Shown in pieces: positions 17,195 to 23,783 of a DNA stretch of 23,854 bases. The notes under the pieces were generated by a model, which saw only the letters and a list, made by a program, of their open reading frames with translations, did no database searches and was not told the DNA's origin. The DNA is from an uncultured bacterium. GTDB lineage: Bacteria > Bacteroidota > Bacteroidia > Bacteroidales > Paludibacteraceae. The DNA lies in the NCBI GenBank assembly GCA_946183755.1, contig CAMHCZ010000008.1, positions 1 to 23,854 on the forward strand, read 5' to 3'. The translations under genes and the position numbers were made by a program. Numbering within the stretch: position 1 is the first letter of the stretch; each line of letters opens with the position of its first letter.

Positions 17195-18232
17195 ATGAAA
17201 ATGAAGACACGCTTACTAACAATAATAGCAGCGATAACGCTTGTACTGCTCACTGGATGCGAGAAAGGACGTTTCCTCTCTTCGATTAACGGCGCGCCAT
17301 ACGAGCTGCTTGTCGTGGCAGACAAAAGCATGTGGAACACAGCAAGCGGCAAAGCGCTGTTCGGACTGCTGGAAAAAGACATGCCGTCCATGCCGCAGAA
17401 AGAGCCTTACTTCTCGACATCAAGATGCGACCATGCCGACTTCACATCTATGCTCAAGCCGACAAGAAACATCCTGATAGTTGACATAAACGCGAAAAAA
17501 CACAAGCACAACGACATCGCTTTCTCGAAAAACAGATGGGCAAAGCCGCAGTCTGTAGCCAAAATCGTGGCTCCGACACAAGATTCGCTGCTTAGCCTCA
17601 TCGAGAAAAGAGGACAGGAGATTCTGGACTACTTCGTGCAGGCAGAACTCGACCGCGAGAAAGAATTTCTGTACAAGCAGAGCAACGCACAGCTGGAAAA
17701 CATGGTCTATGAGATGTACAACATACAGATAAAAGTGCCAACCGAGATAACACAGTACAAGAAAGACCCTGCAGTGAATGCGTTGTGGCTGTCGAGCGGC
17801 GCCAACGACGCAAGAACAGACCTCATAATCTACTCATATCCGTACACCGACAAGGCGCAGCTTTCGCTCGACTCGCTGATGGCGAAGCGCGACACCGTGT
17901 GCCGCCGACTGATACCCGGACCGGTGGACGGCTCGTATATGGGCACTGAGACGAAATACGACTTCCCTGTGAGAAGGGACATAAACAAGAACGGCAAATA
18001 CTGCGCACAGATAACTGGACTCTGGCGAGTGTTCGGCAAGAGTATGATGGGAGGCCCTTACATATCGCACACAAGCATCGACCAACTGCACCAGCAGATA
18101 GTGACTGTGGAAGGATTTGTGTACGCTCCGCAGAAGAACAAACGCAACCTGATAAGAAAAATGGAGGCTGTGCTGCAGACCGTGCAGCTGCCATCGTTCG
18201 CCGACGACGTGACAGTCACAGCCAGCAAATAA
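17195..18232 (+). CDS. DUF4837 family lipoprotein
   Basis: This 345-residue protein has a lipoprotein signal (residues 1-22, L-L-T-G-C lipobox with cysteine at residue 22) and the Bacteroidota family DUF4837 pattern. The mature N-terminus has G-x-P-Y-E-L-L-V-V-A-D. The centre has an R-x-D-L-I-I-Y-S-Y-P-Y-like segment and G-S-Y-M-G-T-E. The C-terminal part has G-L-W-R-V-F-G-K-S-M-M-G-G-P-Y-I-S-H, followed by E-G-F-V-Y-A-P. The function is unknown; it is predicted to be attached to a membrane facing the periplasm. The gene commonly lies near rlmN and pdxA in Bacteroidales, as here. ATGs at 17195 and 17201 are equally possible. Confidence 0.85.
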   Translation: MKMKTRLLTIIAAITLVLLTGCEKGRFLSSINGAPYELLVVADKSMWNTASGKALFGLLEKDMPSMPQKEPYFSTSRCDHADFTSMLKPTRNILIVDINAKKHKHNDIAFSKNRWAKPQSVAKIVAPTQDSLLSLIEKRGQEILDYFVQAELDREKEFLYKQSNAQLENMVYEMYNIQIKVPTEITQYKKDPAVNALWLSSGANDARTDLIIYSYPYTDKAQLSLDSLMAKRDTVCRRLIPGPVDGSYMGTETKYDFPVRRDINKNGKYCAQITGLWRVFGKSMMGGPYISHTSIDQLHQQIVTVEGFVYAPQKNKRNLIRKMEAVLQTVQLPSFADDVTVTASK

Positions 18233-18262
18233 GAATAGAAACAAAACAAGAATACAAGAATT

Positions 18263-19270
18263 ATGGATAAACTACCTATCATAGGAATATCGCAAGGAGA
18301 CGTGAACGGCATAGGCCTGGAGATGATACTGAAAACTCTCTCGGACCCAATGGTTTTGGACATCTGCACGCCAGTAATATACGGCTCGCCTAAAGCCGCT
18401 GCATTCTACAGAAAGAATCTTGAACTGCAGAACCTGAACCTCAACCAGATAACCGACGCATCGGACGCTTCTGCAAAGAAAATCAACATAATAAACACTT
18501 CGGACGAAGACCTGAAGGTGGACATAGCAAGAGCGACTCCTGAAGCCGGCAAAGCCGCACTTTCGGCGCTGCAAGCGATGGTCGAGGACGCAAAGAACAA
18601 TAAAATCGACGCCATGGTGACTGCTCCTATCAACCGCGAGGCTTACGCCGAGGGCGAGTTGCCATTCAAGGGACATAGCCAGTATTTGCAGGAAAGCACA
18701 GGCGAGGAAGCGCTGCCTCTCCTGGTCAACGAGATAATGAAAATAGCCACAGCGACTGGACACATCGCCCTGTCGAAAGTGCCGGGCTGCCTGACACAGG
18801 AACTGATAATAAAGAAAGTGAAGCAGATAAACGAGGCGCTGCGCCGCGACTTCACCATTGCAAAGCCACGCATAGCCGTGCTTGCGCTCAACCCGACGAT
18901 GCAGGACGAAGAGGAGAACATAATACGTCCAGCGGTGAAACGCCTGAACGACGAGGGACTGCTCTGCTTCGGACCGCACATCGCAAGCCTGCTGTTCCGC
19001 TCGAAGGAATTCACACGCTACGACGCAATACTCGCCATGTATCACGACCAGGGACAGATAGCATTCAACGCAATATCAATGGACGCCGGAGTGAACTACA
19101 CTTCCAATCTGCCTATCATCAGAACTGCGCCGATACGCGGAACTGAATACGAGATAGCCGGTAAGAACGAGGCTTCCGAAGAGTCGTTCAGAAACGCGAT
19201 TTATCTGGCTGTCGATATAATCAAGAACAGAAGAAACTTCGATGAAGCCAACAAGAGACCGCTCAAATAA
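18263..19270 (+). CDS. pdxA: PdxA-family protein with degenerate active site
   Basis: PdxA oxidises 4-phosphohydroxy-threonine in vitamin B6 synthesis, using NAD and a divalent metal held by three histidines. This 335-residue homologue aligns end to end: G-I-S-Q-G-D-V-N-G-I-G at the start, T-A-P-I-N-R-E-A, F-K-G-H138-S, G-H167-I, M-Y-H261-D-Q-G and V-N-Y-T near the end. However, the expected L-N-P-H-A-G-x-x-G segment is replaced by L-N-P-T-M-Q-D-E-E (residues 209-217), removing one metal histidine and a loop. The lysine after H-D-Q-G is replaced by N269, A-D-x-x-F by A-S-L-L-F, and D-H-G-T-A by I-R-G-T-E. The frame is intact. It may be a changed or non-catalytic enzyme; the comparison is with family patterns from memory. 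Confidence 0.85.
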   Translation: MDKLPIIGISQGDVNGIGLEMILKTLSDPMVLDICTPVIYGSPKAAAFYRKNLELQNLNLNQITDASDASAKKINIINTSDEDLKVDIARATPEAGKAALSALQAMVEDAKNNKIDAMVTAPINREAYAEGELPFKGHSQYLQESTGEEALPLLVNEIMKIATATGHIALSKVPGCLTQELIIKKVKQINEALRRDFTIAKPRIAVLALNPTMQDEEENIIRPAVKRLNDEGLLCFGPHIASLLFRSKEFTRYDAILAMYHDQGQIAFNAISMDAGVNYTSNLPIIRTAPIRGTEYEIAGKNEASEESFRNAIYLAVDIIKNRRNFDEANKRPLK

Positions 19271-19292
19271 ACGGCATAAAACACTGAAACAC

Positions 19293-19323
19293 AAAGGCGA
19301 GGACACAATTCCCCGCCTTTTTT
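19293..19323 (+). terminator. Intrinsic terminator after pdxA
   Basis: 19293-19302 (AAAGGCGAGG) pairs with 19311-19320 (CCCCGCCTTT), nine pairs with one A-C mismatch and an 8-nt loop, followed by a run of T's to 19323. It lies 22 nt after the pdxA stop and closes the rlmN-DUF4837-pdxA group. Confidence 0.8.
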
Positions 19324-19373
19324 CATCATCATTTTTAGTAATGACGGCTTAATAAAATCCCTACTTTTTAGGA

Positions 19374-19404
19374 TTGCCAGGACCGCTCGGCGACAATAAC
19401 TTTG
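19374..19404 (+). promoter_or_regulatory. Bacteroidota-type promoter before DUF2023
   Basis: TTG at 19374-19376 is followed after 20 nt by TAACTTTG at 19397-19404, an exact TAnnTTTG box at the right spacing. Transcription would begin near 19411, leaving a leader of about 185 nt before the DUF2023 start at 19595. Confidence 0.65.
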
Positions 19405-19410
19405 CAAGTG

Positions 19411-19594
19411 AAAATTAAAGGGGTTACACACGGATTTTTTTGATTGGTTAGAATCCGTATCAAACATTCCCTTACAGATCACATCTTTTGCCATTTGTGT
19501 TTCTGTAAAAGAAGTTGATTGGTTTATTCGTTAAGTAAGAAAGCCCCCTTCAACAAAAGGAGGGGGCTTCCTTCTTAGCTAAAAAGGAAAAGAA
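19411..19594 (+). promoter_or_regulatory. Structured leader with attenuator-like hairpin
   Basis: This is the untranslated stretch between the promoter and the DUF2023 gene. It can form a 7-bp hairpin (19430-19436 with 19452-19458, ACGGATT/AATCCGT) and a strong GC-rich hairpin (19541-19549 with 19561-19569, AAGCCCCCT/AGGGGGCTT). A pyrimidine-rich tail, TTCCTTCTT, overlaps and follows the second stem. AAGGGG at 19418-19423 could instead pair with CCCCTT at 19545-19550 and open the second hairpin. It may be an attenuator, a small RNA with its terminator, or simply a hairpin. No known riboswitch was recognised. Confidence 0.45.
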
Positions 19595-19942
19595 ATGGAA
19601 GTTCTGGCACATCATATTTACGAATACAACAAAGGGTTGCGCAACCTCGTGCTGCACACAATGAGTTCCGCCAACAGAGAGAAAGCTGAGCGCAAACTCA
19701 AGAGCAACCATATAAAGTACTACATCCAGGAAGTCAGCACCAAGAAGATAAACGTATTCTTCGGCGCCGACGAATGCGTCGAGGTGATAATGCGCATCGT
19801 GGCGGACAAAAGCCTCAACGAGCTGACACCCGCCGAAGACTTCATACTAGGCACACTGCTCGGCTACGACAAGAAGCAGCAATGCAGCCGTCTGCTCAAG
19901 AAGCTGCAGAACGAGGAGTTGCCGAAAATGAGGATTGCGTAA
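19595..19942 (+). CDS. DUF2023 family protein
   Basis: This small soluble protein of 115 residues has no signal peptide. The pattern H-H-I-Y-E-Y-x-K-G-L-R-N-L-V-L-H-T at residues 6-22, the N-V-F-F-G segment in the middle and T-P-A-E-D-F-I-L-G-x-L-L-G-Y-D near residues 78-92 match the uncharacterised family DUF2023. In some Bacteroidota relatives this gene lies beside a flavodoxin gene (recalled, not checked); here no flavodoxin is present. A good ribosome binding site (AAAAGGAAAAG) precedes the ATG. Its role is unknown. It is transcribed towards the carbonic anhydrase gene, with only 18 nt between the stops and no obvious terminator. Confidence 0.85.
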   Translation: MEVLAHHIYEYNKGLRNLVLHTMSSANREKAERKLKSNHIKYYIQEVSTKKINVFFGADECVEVIMRIVADKSLNELTPAEDFILGTLLGYDKKQQCSRLLKKLQNEELPKMRIA

Positions 19943-19960
19943 GCCAGCGCCACGCAACCA

Positions 19961-20503
19961 TCACTCAATCTCCTCGAGTTCCCCAGTCTCAGAATCAATT
20001 ATAAATCCGCGAACCACAATATCCTTTGGCACAAGCGGATGCGTCTTTATCGTCTCGACAGTCTTTCTCACAGATTCAGGCGTATCCCTGAATCCCTCGA
20101 GCCAATGGTGCAGGTCTATTCCGCATTTCTGTATGGTGTCGAGTGTCTCGTCAGTCACGCCGCGGACTATCATCTCGTCGTGGAAATGCTCATAGCTCAT
20201 GTGGCAAGCGCCGCAGTGCGAATGCGCCACGACCATTATCTCCTTCACCCCCAGTTCATAAATAGCCACTATGAGACTGCGCATGGCTGAGTCGAAGGCA
20301 GAAATCACCAATCCGCCGGCGTTCTTTATTATCTTAGCGTCGCCGTTCTTCAGTCCGAGCGCAGCCGGCAACAGTTCCGTCAGTCGTGTGTCCATGCACG
20401 AGAGCACCGCCAGTTTCTTGTCCGGATACTTGTTTGTGATATACCTTTCGTAGCCCTTCTGCGCCACGAAAGTCTTGTTGTAGTCTAAAATCTGGTCTAT
20501 CAT
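19961..20503 (-). CDS. Beta-class carbonic anhydrase
   Basis: Beta-carbonic anhydrases interconvert carbon dioxide and bicarbonate. In 180 residues the zinc ligands are C36, H94 and C97, and the D38/R40 dyad is in C-M-D-T-R. K-N-A-G-G at 60-64 is also typical. There is no signal peptide, so it is cytoplasmic. The ATG at 20503-20501 is chosen because it starts the usual M-I-D-Q-I-L-D-Y-N-K-x-F-V of this short clade. Longer readings run into the WYL gene in another frame. The ATG overlaps the TGA of the WYL regulator by 4 nt (ATGA), so the enzyme is likely translationally coupled to it and shares its control. Confidence 0.94.
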   Translation of the reverse strand: MIDQILDYNKTFVAQKGYERYITNKYPDKKLAVLSCMDTRLTELLPAALGLKNGDAKIIKNAGGLVISAFDSAMRSLIVAIYELGVKEIMVVAHSHCGACHMSYEHFHDEMIVRGVTDETLDTIQKCGIDLHHWLEGFRDTPESVRKTVETIKTHPLVPKDIVVRGFIIDSETGELEEIE

Positions 20504-21543
20504 TCTTCTGGATTTTTTGTTTGTATATATATGTCGTAAAGTGACAATGCCTCTTTCAACTTGTCCTGCATGTAGTTCTTGACATTTCTCGGCGAGAGGA
20601 TTTTTATGCCCGGTCCGTATGACATAAATACAGAATAGAGTTCGAAGTTTATGACTACTTCTATCTGGAACACACAACTGCCGTCCTCGGGATTCTCCCT
20701 TACCAATTGCTGCGATTTGTGCAGCGGCTTCGTCTTTATGTATTTGCTCTGCTCCGCCGTAGCCCAGAACTTGATGAGTTTCGGAGTGGTTCTTATGTTC
20801 TTGCTTACGCCTATAACATCATCGAAGAAATGCTCGGAGTCAAAGTCCGGATTTTCTTGAAACGGCAAATCCACTGGCTCAACGCTCTCTATGCGGTCGA
20901 GCGCAAGGTTATACAGCAGCAAGTCCTTGGAACTTGACCCGAAAAGGAACCAGCGGTTGCGAAACTCCTTCAGCAAGTACGGATAGAGAATGTACTCAAC
21001 CGGCTTTCTCGCGCTGAACGATTTGTACATTATACGCAGCGTCTGCTTTTTGACGATGTAATTGTATAGCGGATTAAGCAGGCGGATGCCTTTGAGGTCC
21101 GGCACATTGTCGAAGTTTATTATCGGCTTGCGCTTGCCGCTGCTTATAGCGAGCTTATCCTGAAGCCTGCTCACCACATCAGCTATCTCGGCGAACTGCT
21201 CGAAGCCGTCCAGCTGCCGCAGCATATCGACAGCCTCATGCAGCACGTCATAGTCGTTTTGCGAAAGCGGCATGTTCATGATTGAGAAATCGTCGTCGGC
21301 ATAGCGGTAATACTTATGGTCGTACACCTCGATAGGCGCGTTGTATCCGAGTTTGTCCGAGCGCATCATCTGTATGTCGGACTGCACAGTGCGCACCGAG
21401 ACGCCTTTTTCTATGCCCTCCGCGTCGTAAATCGCTTCGGAGCAGGCTGCCACAAGGTCGTCGAGTGTCCATCGGCGGTATTTGTTGCGCAGGCAGTTGT
21501 CGATTGTCTTATAACGAATAAGCGCGTTTTTATTTGCTGGCAT
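20500..21543 (-). CDS. WYL-domain transcriptional regulator
   Basis: This 347-residue regulator has an N-terminal helix-turn-helix-type region (about 10-65, with Y-R-R-W-T-L-D-D-L and V-S-V-R-T-V-Q-S-D-I). A helical linker (95-135) and a WYL ligand-sensing domain (about 150-225; F-R-N-R-W-F-L-F-G takes the place of W-Y-L) follow, then a WYL C-terminal extension. WYL proteins bind nucleic-acid-derived or nucleotide ligands and often control DNA-damage, RNA-repair and defence genes. The ATG at 21543 begins just before the helix-turn-helix region; the longer open frame upstream runs through promoter sequence and is rejected. A dyad site lies downstream of its promoter box, which suggests autoregulation. 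It is divergent from the RlaP and RtcB genes. Confidence 0.9.
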   Translation of the reverse strand: MPANKNALIRYKTIDNCLRNKYRRWTLDDLVAACSEAIYDAEGIEKGVSVRTVQSDIQMMRSDKLGYNAPIEVYDHKYYRYADDDFSIMNMPLSQNDYDVLHEAVDMLRQLDGFEQFAEIADVVSRLQDKLAISSGKRKPIINFDNVPDLKGIRLLNPLYNYIVKKQTLRIMYKSFSARKPVEYILYPYLLKEFRNRWFLFGSSSKDLLLYNLALDRIESVEPVDLPFQENPDFDSEHFFDDVIGVSKNIRTTPKLIKFWATAEQSKYIKTKPLHKSQQLVRENPEDGSCVFQIEVVINFELYSVFMSYGPGIKILSPRNVKNYMQDKLKEALSLYDIYIQTKNPEE

Positions 21544-21584
21544 ATCTCTTAGTCTTATTGATTTTCCACGAAAAAACCTCTTTT

Positions 21585-21605
21585 CTACGCAGCCTATCTG
21601 CGTAG
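21585..21605. promoter_or_regulatory. Palindromic operator in the WYL-gene leader
   Basis: CTACGCAG and CTGCGTAG form a perfect 8-bp inverted repeat separated by 5 nt. The core is TACGCA-N7-TGCGTA (21586-21604). It lies on the downstream side of the WYL promoter box, over the expected transcript start, a position suited to repression. The same core with the same spacing occurs at 21655-21673 and 23746-23764. Confidence 0.65.
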
Positions 21606-21609
21606 TTCT

Positions 21610-21617
21610 CAAAGATG
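21610..21617 (-). promoter_or_regulatory. Putative -7 box of the WYL-carbonic anhydrase operon
   Basis: On the minus strand CATCTTTG differs from TAnnTTTG by one base and is the same box as used at 9358. It is 66 nt upstream of the WYL start codon. Upstream of it is an unusual A/T tract (eight T, one G, eight A at 21622-21638) in place of a normal -33 box. Confidence 0.5.
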
Positions 21618-21652
21618 TGCATTTTTTTTGAAAAAAAAGTGTTTTTTCTTCA

Positions 21653-21692
21653 ATTGCGCAAAAAGATTGCGCAGTGGCAATTTTGTTTTGCA
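21653..21692 (+). repeat. 40-bp regulatory element, copy 1 (upstream of RlaP-type gene)
   Basis: This 40-bp stretch has 36 identical positions with 23744-23783. It contains TGCGCA-N7-TGCGCA (21655-21673), a second small palindrome ATTGC-N6-GCAAT (21667-21682) and a -7-like box TTGTTTTG (21683-21690), 21 nt before the ATG at 21712. No good -33 box is seen; the dyad site covers that position. It is probably an activator- or repressor-controlled promoter. Confidence 0.75.
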
Positions 21693-21711
21693 GTGTGAAA
21701 ACGAAATAACA

Positions 21712-22512
21712 ATGAAAGCAAATGCAACATACATAGAGCAAATAGCGATACCTGCGCATCTCAAAGACGTGGAGCAGGAGCATAATGTGAGGATTCTTCT
21801 CGCTGTGGAGTCTGGCAGCCGGGCATGGGGCTTCGAGTCAGCCAACAGCGACTGGGACGTGAGATTCATATATGTGCATAAGCCAGAGTGGTACTTCATG
21901 ATAGACAGACAGCGTGACGTAATCGAGCATATGTACGACGACGACGTGGACCTGGCTGGATGGGACTTGCGGAAGGCTTTGTCGCTGCTCAAAAGCAGCA
22001 ATCCGTCAATGTTCGAATGGCTCGCCTCGCCTAAGGTTTACTTTGTGGATGCAGATTTCAGAAGACGTATTGACGAAGTTAAGGCTATGTTCTTCAACCC
22101 AATAAAGGTGATGTATCACTATAACCACATTTACAGTGGTCATGACGAGAAGTATCTGCAGAAAGAGGATTGCTCGATGAAACGCTTCCTGTATTATCTC
22201 AGAGGTGTGCTGGCATGCCGATGGATAGAGCAAAACGAATCATTGCCACCTGTCGCGTTCGACGAACTTGTCGCGGCAGTAGTGAACGAGGACAGCATAA
22301 AAGCATCTATAGAAAAACTGATACAGCTGAAGAAAAGCGGCACAGAGAGGGACTTGCACGTCATTGACAAGGAACTGATGTCGTACGCTCGGCATTGGGC
22401 TGACGTTTACAACGAACGGATAGACTCATTCCGCCCGGATTTGCACAAGGCCTCGACAGAGACATTGGATTCGATAATGCGCGATATAACGATGAATAGA
22501 ATGAATTTATAA
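21712..22512 (+). CDS. RlaP-type RNA-repair nucleotidyltransferase (DNA polymerase beta superfamily)
   Basis: This 266-residue protein has the polymerase-beta nucleotidyltransferase signature: G35-S36 in V-E-S-G-S-R-A-W-G-F, D47 and D49 in S-D-W-D-V-R, and a third acid around D80. A helical C-terminal half follows. The G-S-R-A-W-G-F-x-S-x-x-S-D-x-D-V-R form is that of the family known as RlaP (RNA repair pathway DNA polymerase beta family), found beside RtcB ligases; its reaction is not established. The ATG at 21712 is chosen over an upstream in-frame ATG at 21628, which would translate the regulatory element. The RtcB gene begins 15 nt after its stop, so they form one operon. Alternatively it could be a general nucleotidyltransferase, but the neighbour supports RlaP. 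Confidence 0.85.
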   Translation: MKANATYIEQIAIPAHLKDVEQEHNVRILLAVESGSRAWGFESANSDWDVRFIYVHKPEWYFMIDRQRDVIEHMYDDDVDLAGWDLRKALSLLKSSNPSMFEWLASPKVYFVDADFRRRIDEVKAMFFNPIKVMYHYNHIYSGHDEKYLQKEDCSMKRFLYYLRGVLACRWIEQNESLPPVAFDELVAAVVNEDSIKASIEKLIQLKKSGTERDLHVIDKELMSYARHWADVYNERIDSFRPDLHKASTETLDSIMRDITMNRMNL

Positions 22513-22527
22513 CAAAACAATATAACC

Positions 22528-23700
22528 ATGATAACAAAAATGATAAACAACCGTCCTGTTAAGATCTGGACGGACAATGTAGAAGAGTCAGCCATGCGCC
22601 AGATTGAAAACCTGACCACACTGCCATTCCTCTTCCACCACCTTGCCATAATGCCCGACGTGCATACTGGCATGGGGATGCCGATAGGCGGTGTGCTGGC
22701 GTGCGAAGGCGCTGTCATACCGAACGCTGTGGGCGTGGACATAGGCTGCGGAATGTGCGCAGTGAAGACCAATTGGAAAGTGAGCGAGATAAGCGCGGAG
22801 GTGCTTCGCAAGAAGATCATGAGAGGAATCCGTAAGCGCATCCCGCTCGGAAGAGAGCACCACAAGACAGCGCAAGACATCGCTTATCTACCTGTAGGAC
22901 ATGACATTGACAGCATGGAGATAGTAAAGCGCAGACAGATAGCCATAACAAAGGAAGTCGGCACACTGGGCGGAGGCAACCACTTCATTGAACTGCAGAA
23001 GGACGAGGAGGACACACTTTGGATTATGATCCACTCAGGCTCACGCAACCTCGGAAAACAGGTCGGCGATTATTACAACAAGTTAGCCGCAGCACTGAAC
23101 AAGAAATGGCACTCCGCCGTCTCACCCGACATACGCCTGCCTTTCCTCGCCCAAGGCACGAAGGAGTTTGAGATGTACTGGAAGGAGATGAATTTCTGCA
23201 TAGACTTCGCTCTCTGCAACCGCAGGCTCATGATGGAGCGCATCGAGGAGGTGCTGTCCGACTCGCTGCCGGGCATAGAGTTCGAACCGATGATCAACAT
23301 CGCCCACAACTATGCGGCAGTGGAACACCACTTCGGGAGCGATGTCATAGTGCACCGCAAGGGAGCGACGCTTGCTCGCGAAGGAGTTGTGGGCATCATC
23401 CCCGGCTCACAGGGCACGGCCTCATACATCGTGGAGGGGTTGGGCAACCCCGAGTCGTTCTACTCATGTTCTCACGGCGCCGGACGTGTGCTCTCGCGCA
23501 CAGCTGCCATACGCGACCTTGACCTCCGAGAAGAAATTGAAAGGTTGGAAGCAAAGGGCATTGTACACGCCATCCGCTCGCAGAACGACATGCAGGAGGC
23601 ATCGGGCGCTTACAAGGACATCGAGGAGGTCATAGCCAACGAGACGGACCTCGTGAGAGTGAAGACGAGACTTCTGCCTGTGGCTGTGATAAAAGGGTGA
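22528..23700 (+). CDS. rtcB: RNA-splicing ligase RtcB family protein
   Basis: RtcB joins RNA ends bearing 2',3'-cyclic phosphate or 3'-phosphate to 5'-OH ends, using GTP and manganese. In 390 residues all catalytic positions can be seen: D71 and C74 in V-D-I-G-C-G-M, N151-H152 in G-G-G-N-H-F-I-E, H169 in H-S-G-S-R, H260 in I-A-H-N-Y-A, and the guanylylated histidine H316 in S-H-G-A-G-R. It also has the V-H-R-K-G-A-T and P-G-S-Q-G-T-A-S-Y nucleotide-binding segments. It is slightly shorter than E. coli RtcB (408). No archease or RtcA gene is beside it within the window; its partner here is the RlaP-type enzyme. Confidence 0.96.
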   Translation: MITKMINNRPVKIWTDNVEESAMRQIENLTTLPFLFHHLAIMPDVHTGMGMPIGGVLACEGAVIPNAVGVDIGCGMCAVKTNWKVSEISAEVLRKKIMRGIRKRIPLGREHHKTAQDIAYLPVGHDIDSMEIVKRRQIAITKEVGTLGGGNHFIELQKDEEDTLWIMIHSGSRNLGKQVGDYYNKLAAALNKKWHSAVSPDIRLPFLAQGTKEFEMYWKEMNFCIDFALCNRRLMMERIEEVLSDSLPGIEFEPMINIAHNYAAVEHHFGSDVIVHRKGATLAREGVVGIIPGSQGTASYIVEGLGNPESFYSCSHGAGRVLSRTAAIRDLDLREEIERLEAKGIVHAIRSQNDMQEASGAYKDIEEVIANETDLVRVKTRLLPVAVIKG

Positions 23701-23743
23701 GAATTATTAACCCCAAACCAATAAAAAAGAAAAGATTTTTACG

Positions 23744-23783
23744 ATTACGCAAAAATATTGCGCAGTGGCAATTTTACTTTGCA
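23744..23783 (+). repeat. 40-bp regulatory element, copy 2 (after rtcB)
   Basis: This is a near-copy (36 of 40) of 21653-21692, lying 44 nt after the rtcB stop in the same orientation. It contains TACGCA-N7-TGCGCA (23746-23764), ATTGC-N6-GCAAT (23758-23773) and the box TTACTTTG (23774-23781). It should drive a transcript to the right that leaves the window. Confidence 0.75.

Noticed and set aside
19408..19534. Possible 41-residue frame in the DUF2023 leader, open only if one T of the seven-T run at 19435-19441 is skipped
   Set aside because: The GTG would lie upstream of the likely transcript start, an open stretch of this length can occur by chance, and part of it forms the hairpins. It is treated as leader.
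21628..21711. Upstream ATG extending the RlaP-type protein by 28 residues
   Set aside because: The extension translates the 40-bp regulatory element and the promoter box, and has no resemblance to the family N-terminus.
21544..21783. Upstream extension of the WYL regulator by about 80 residues
   Set aside because: It would cross the promoter box, the palindrome and part of the opposite gene; the helix-turn-helix region starts at the ATG at 21543.
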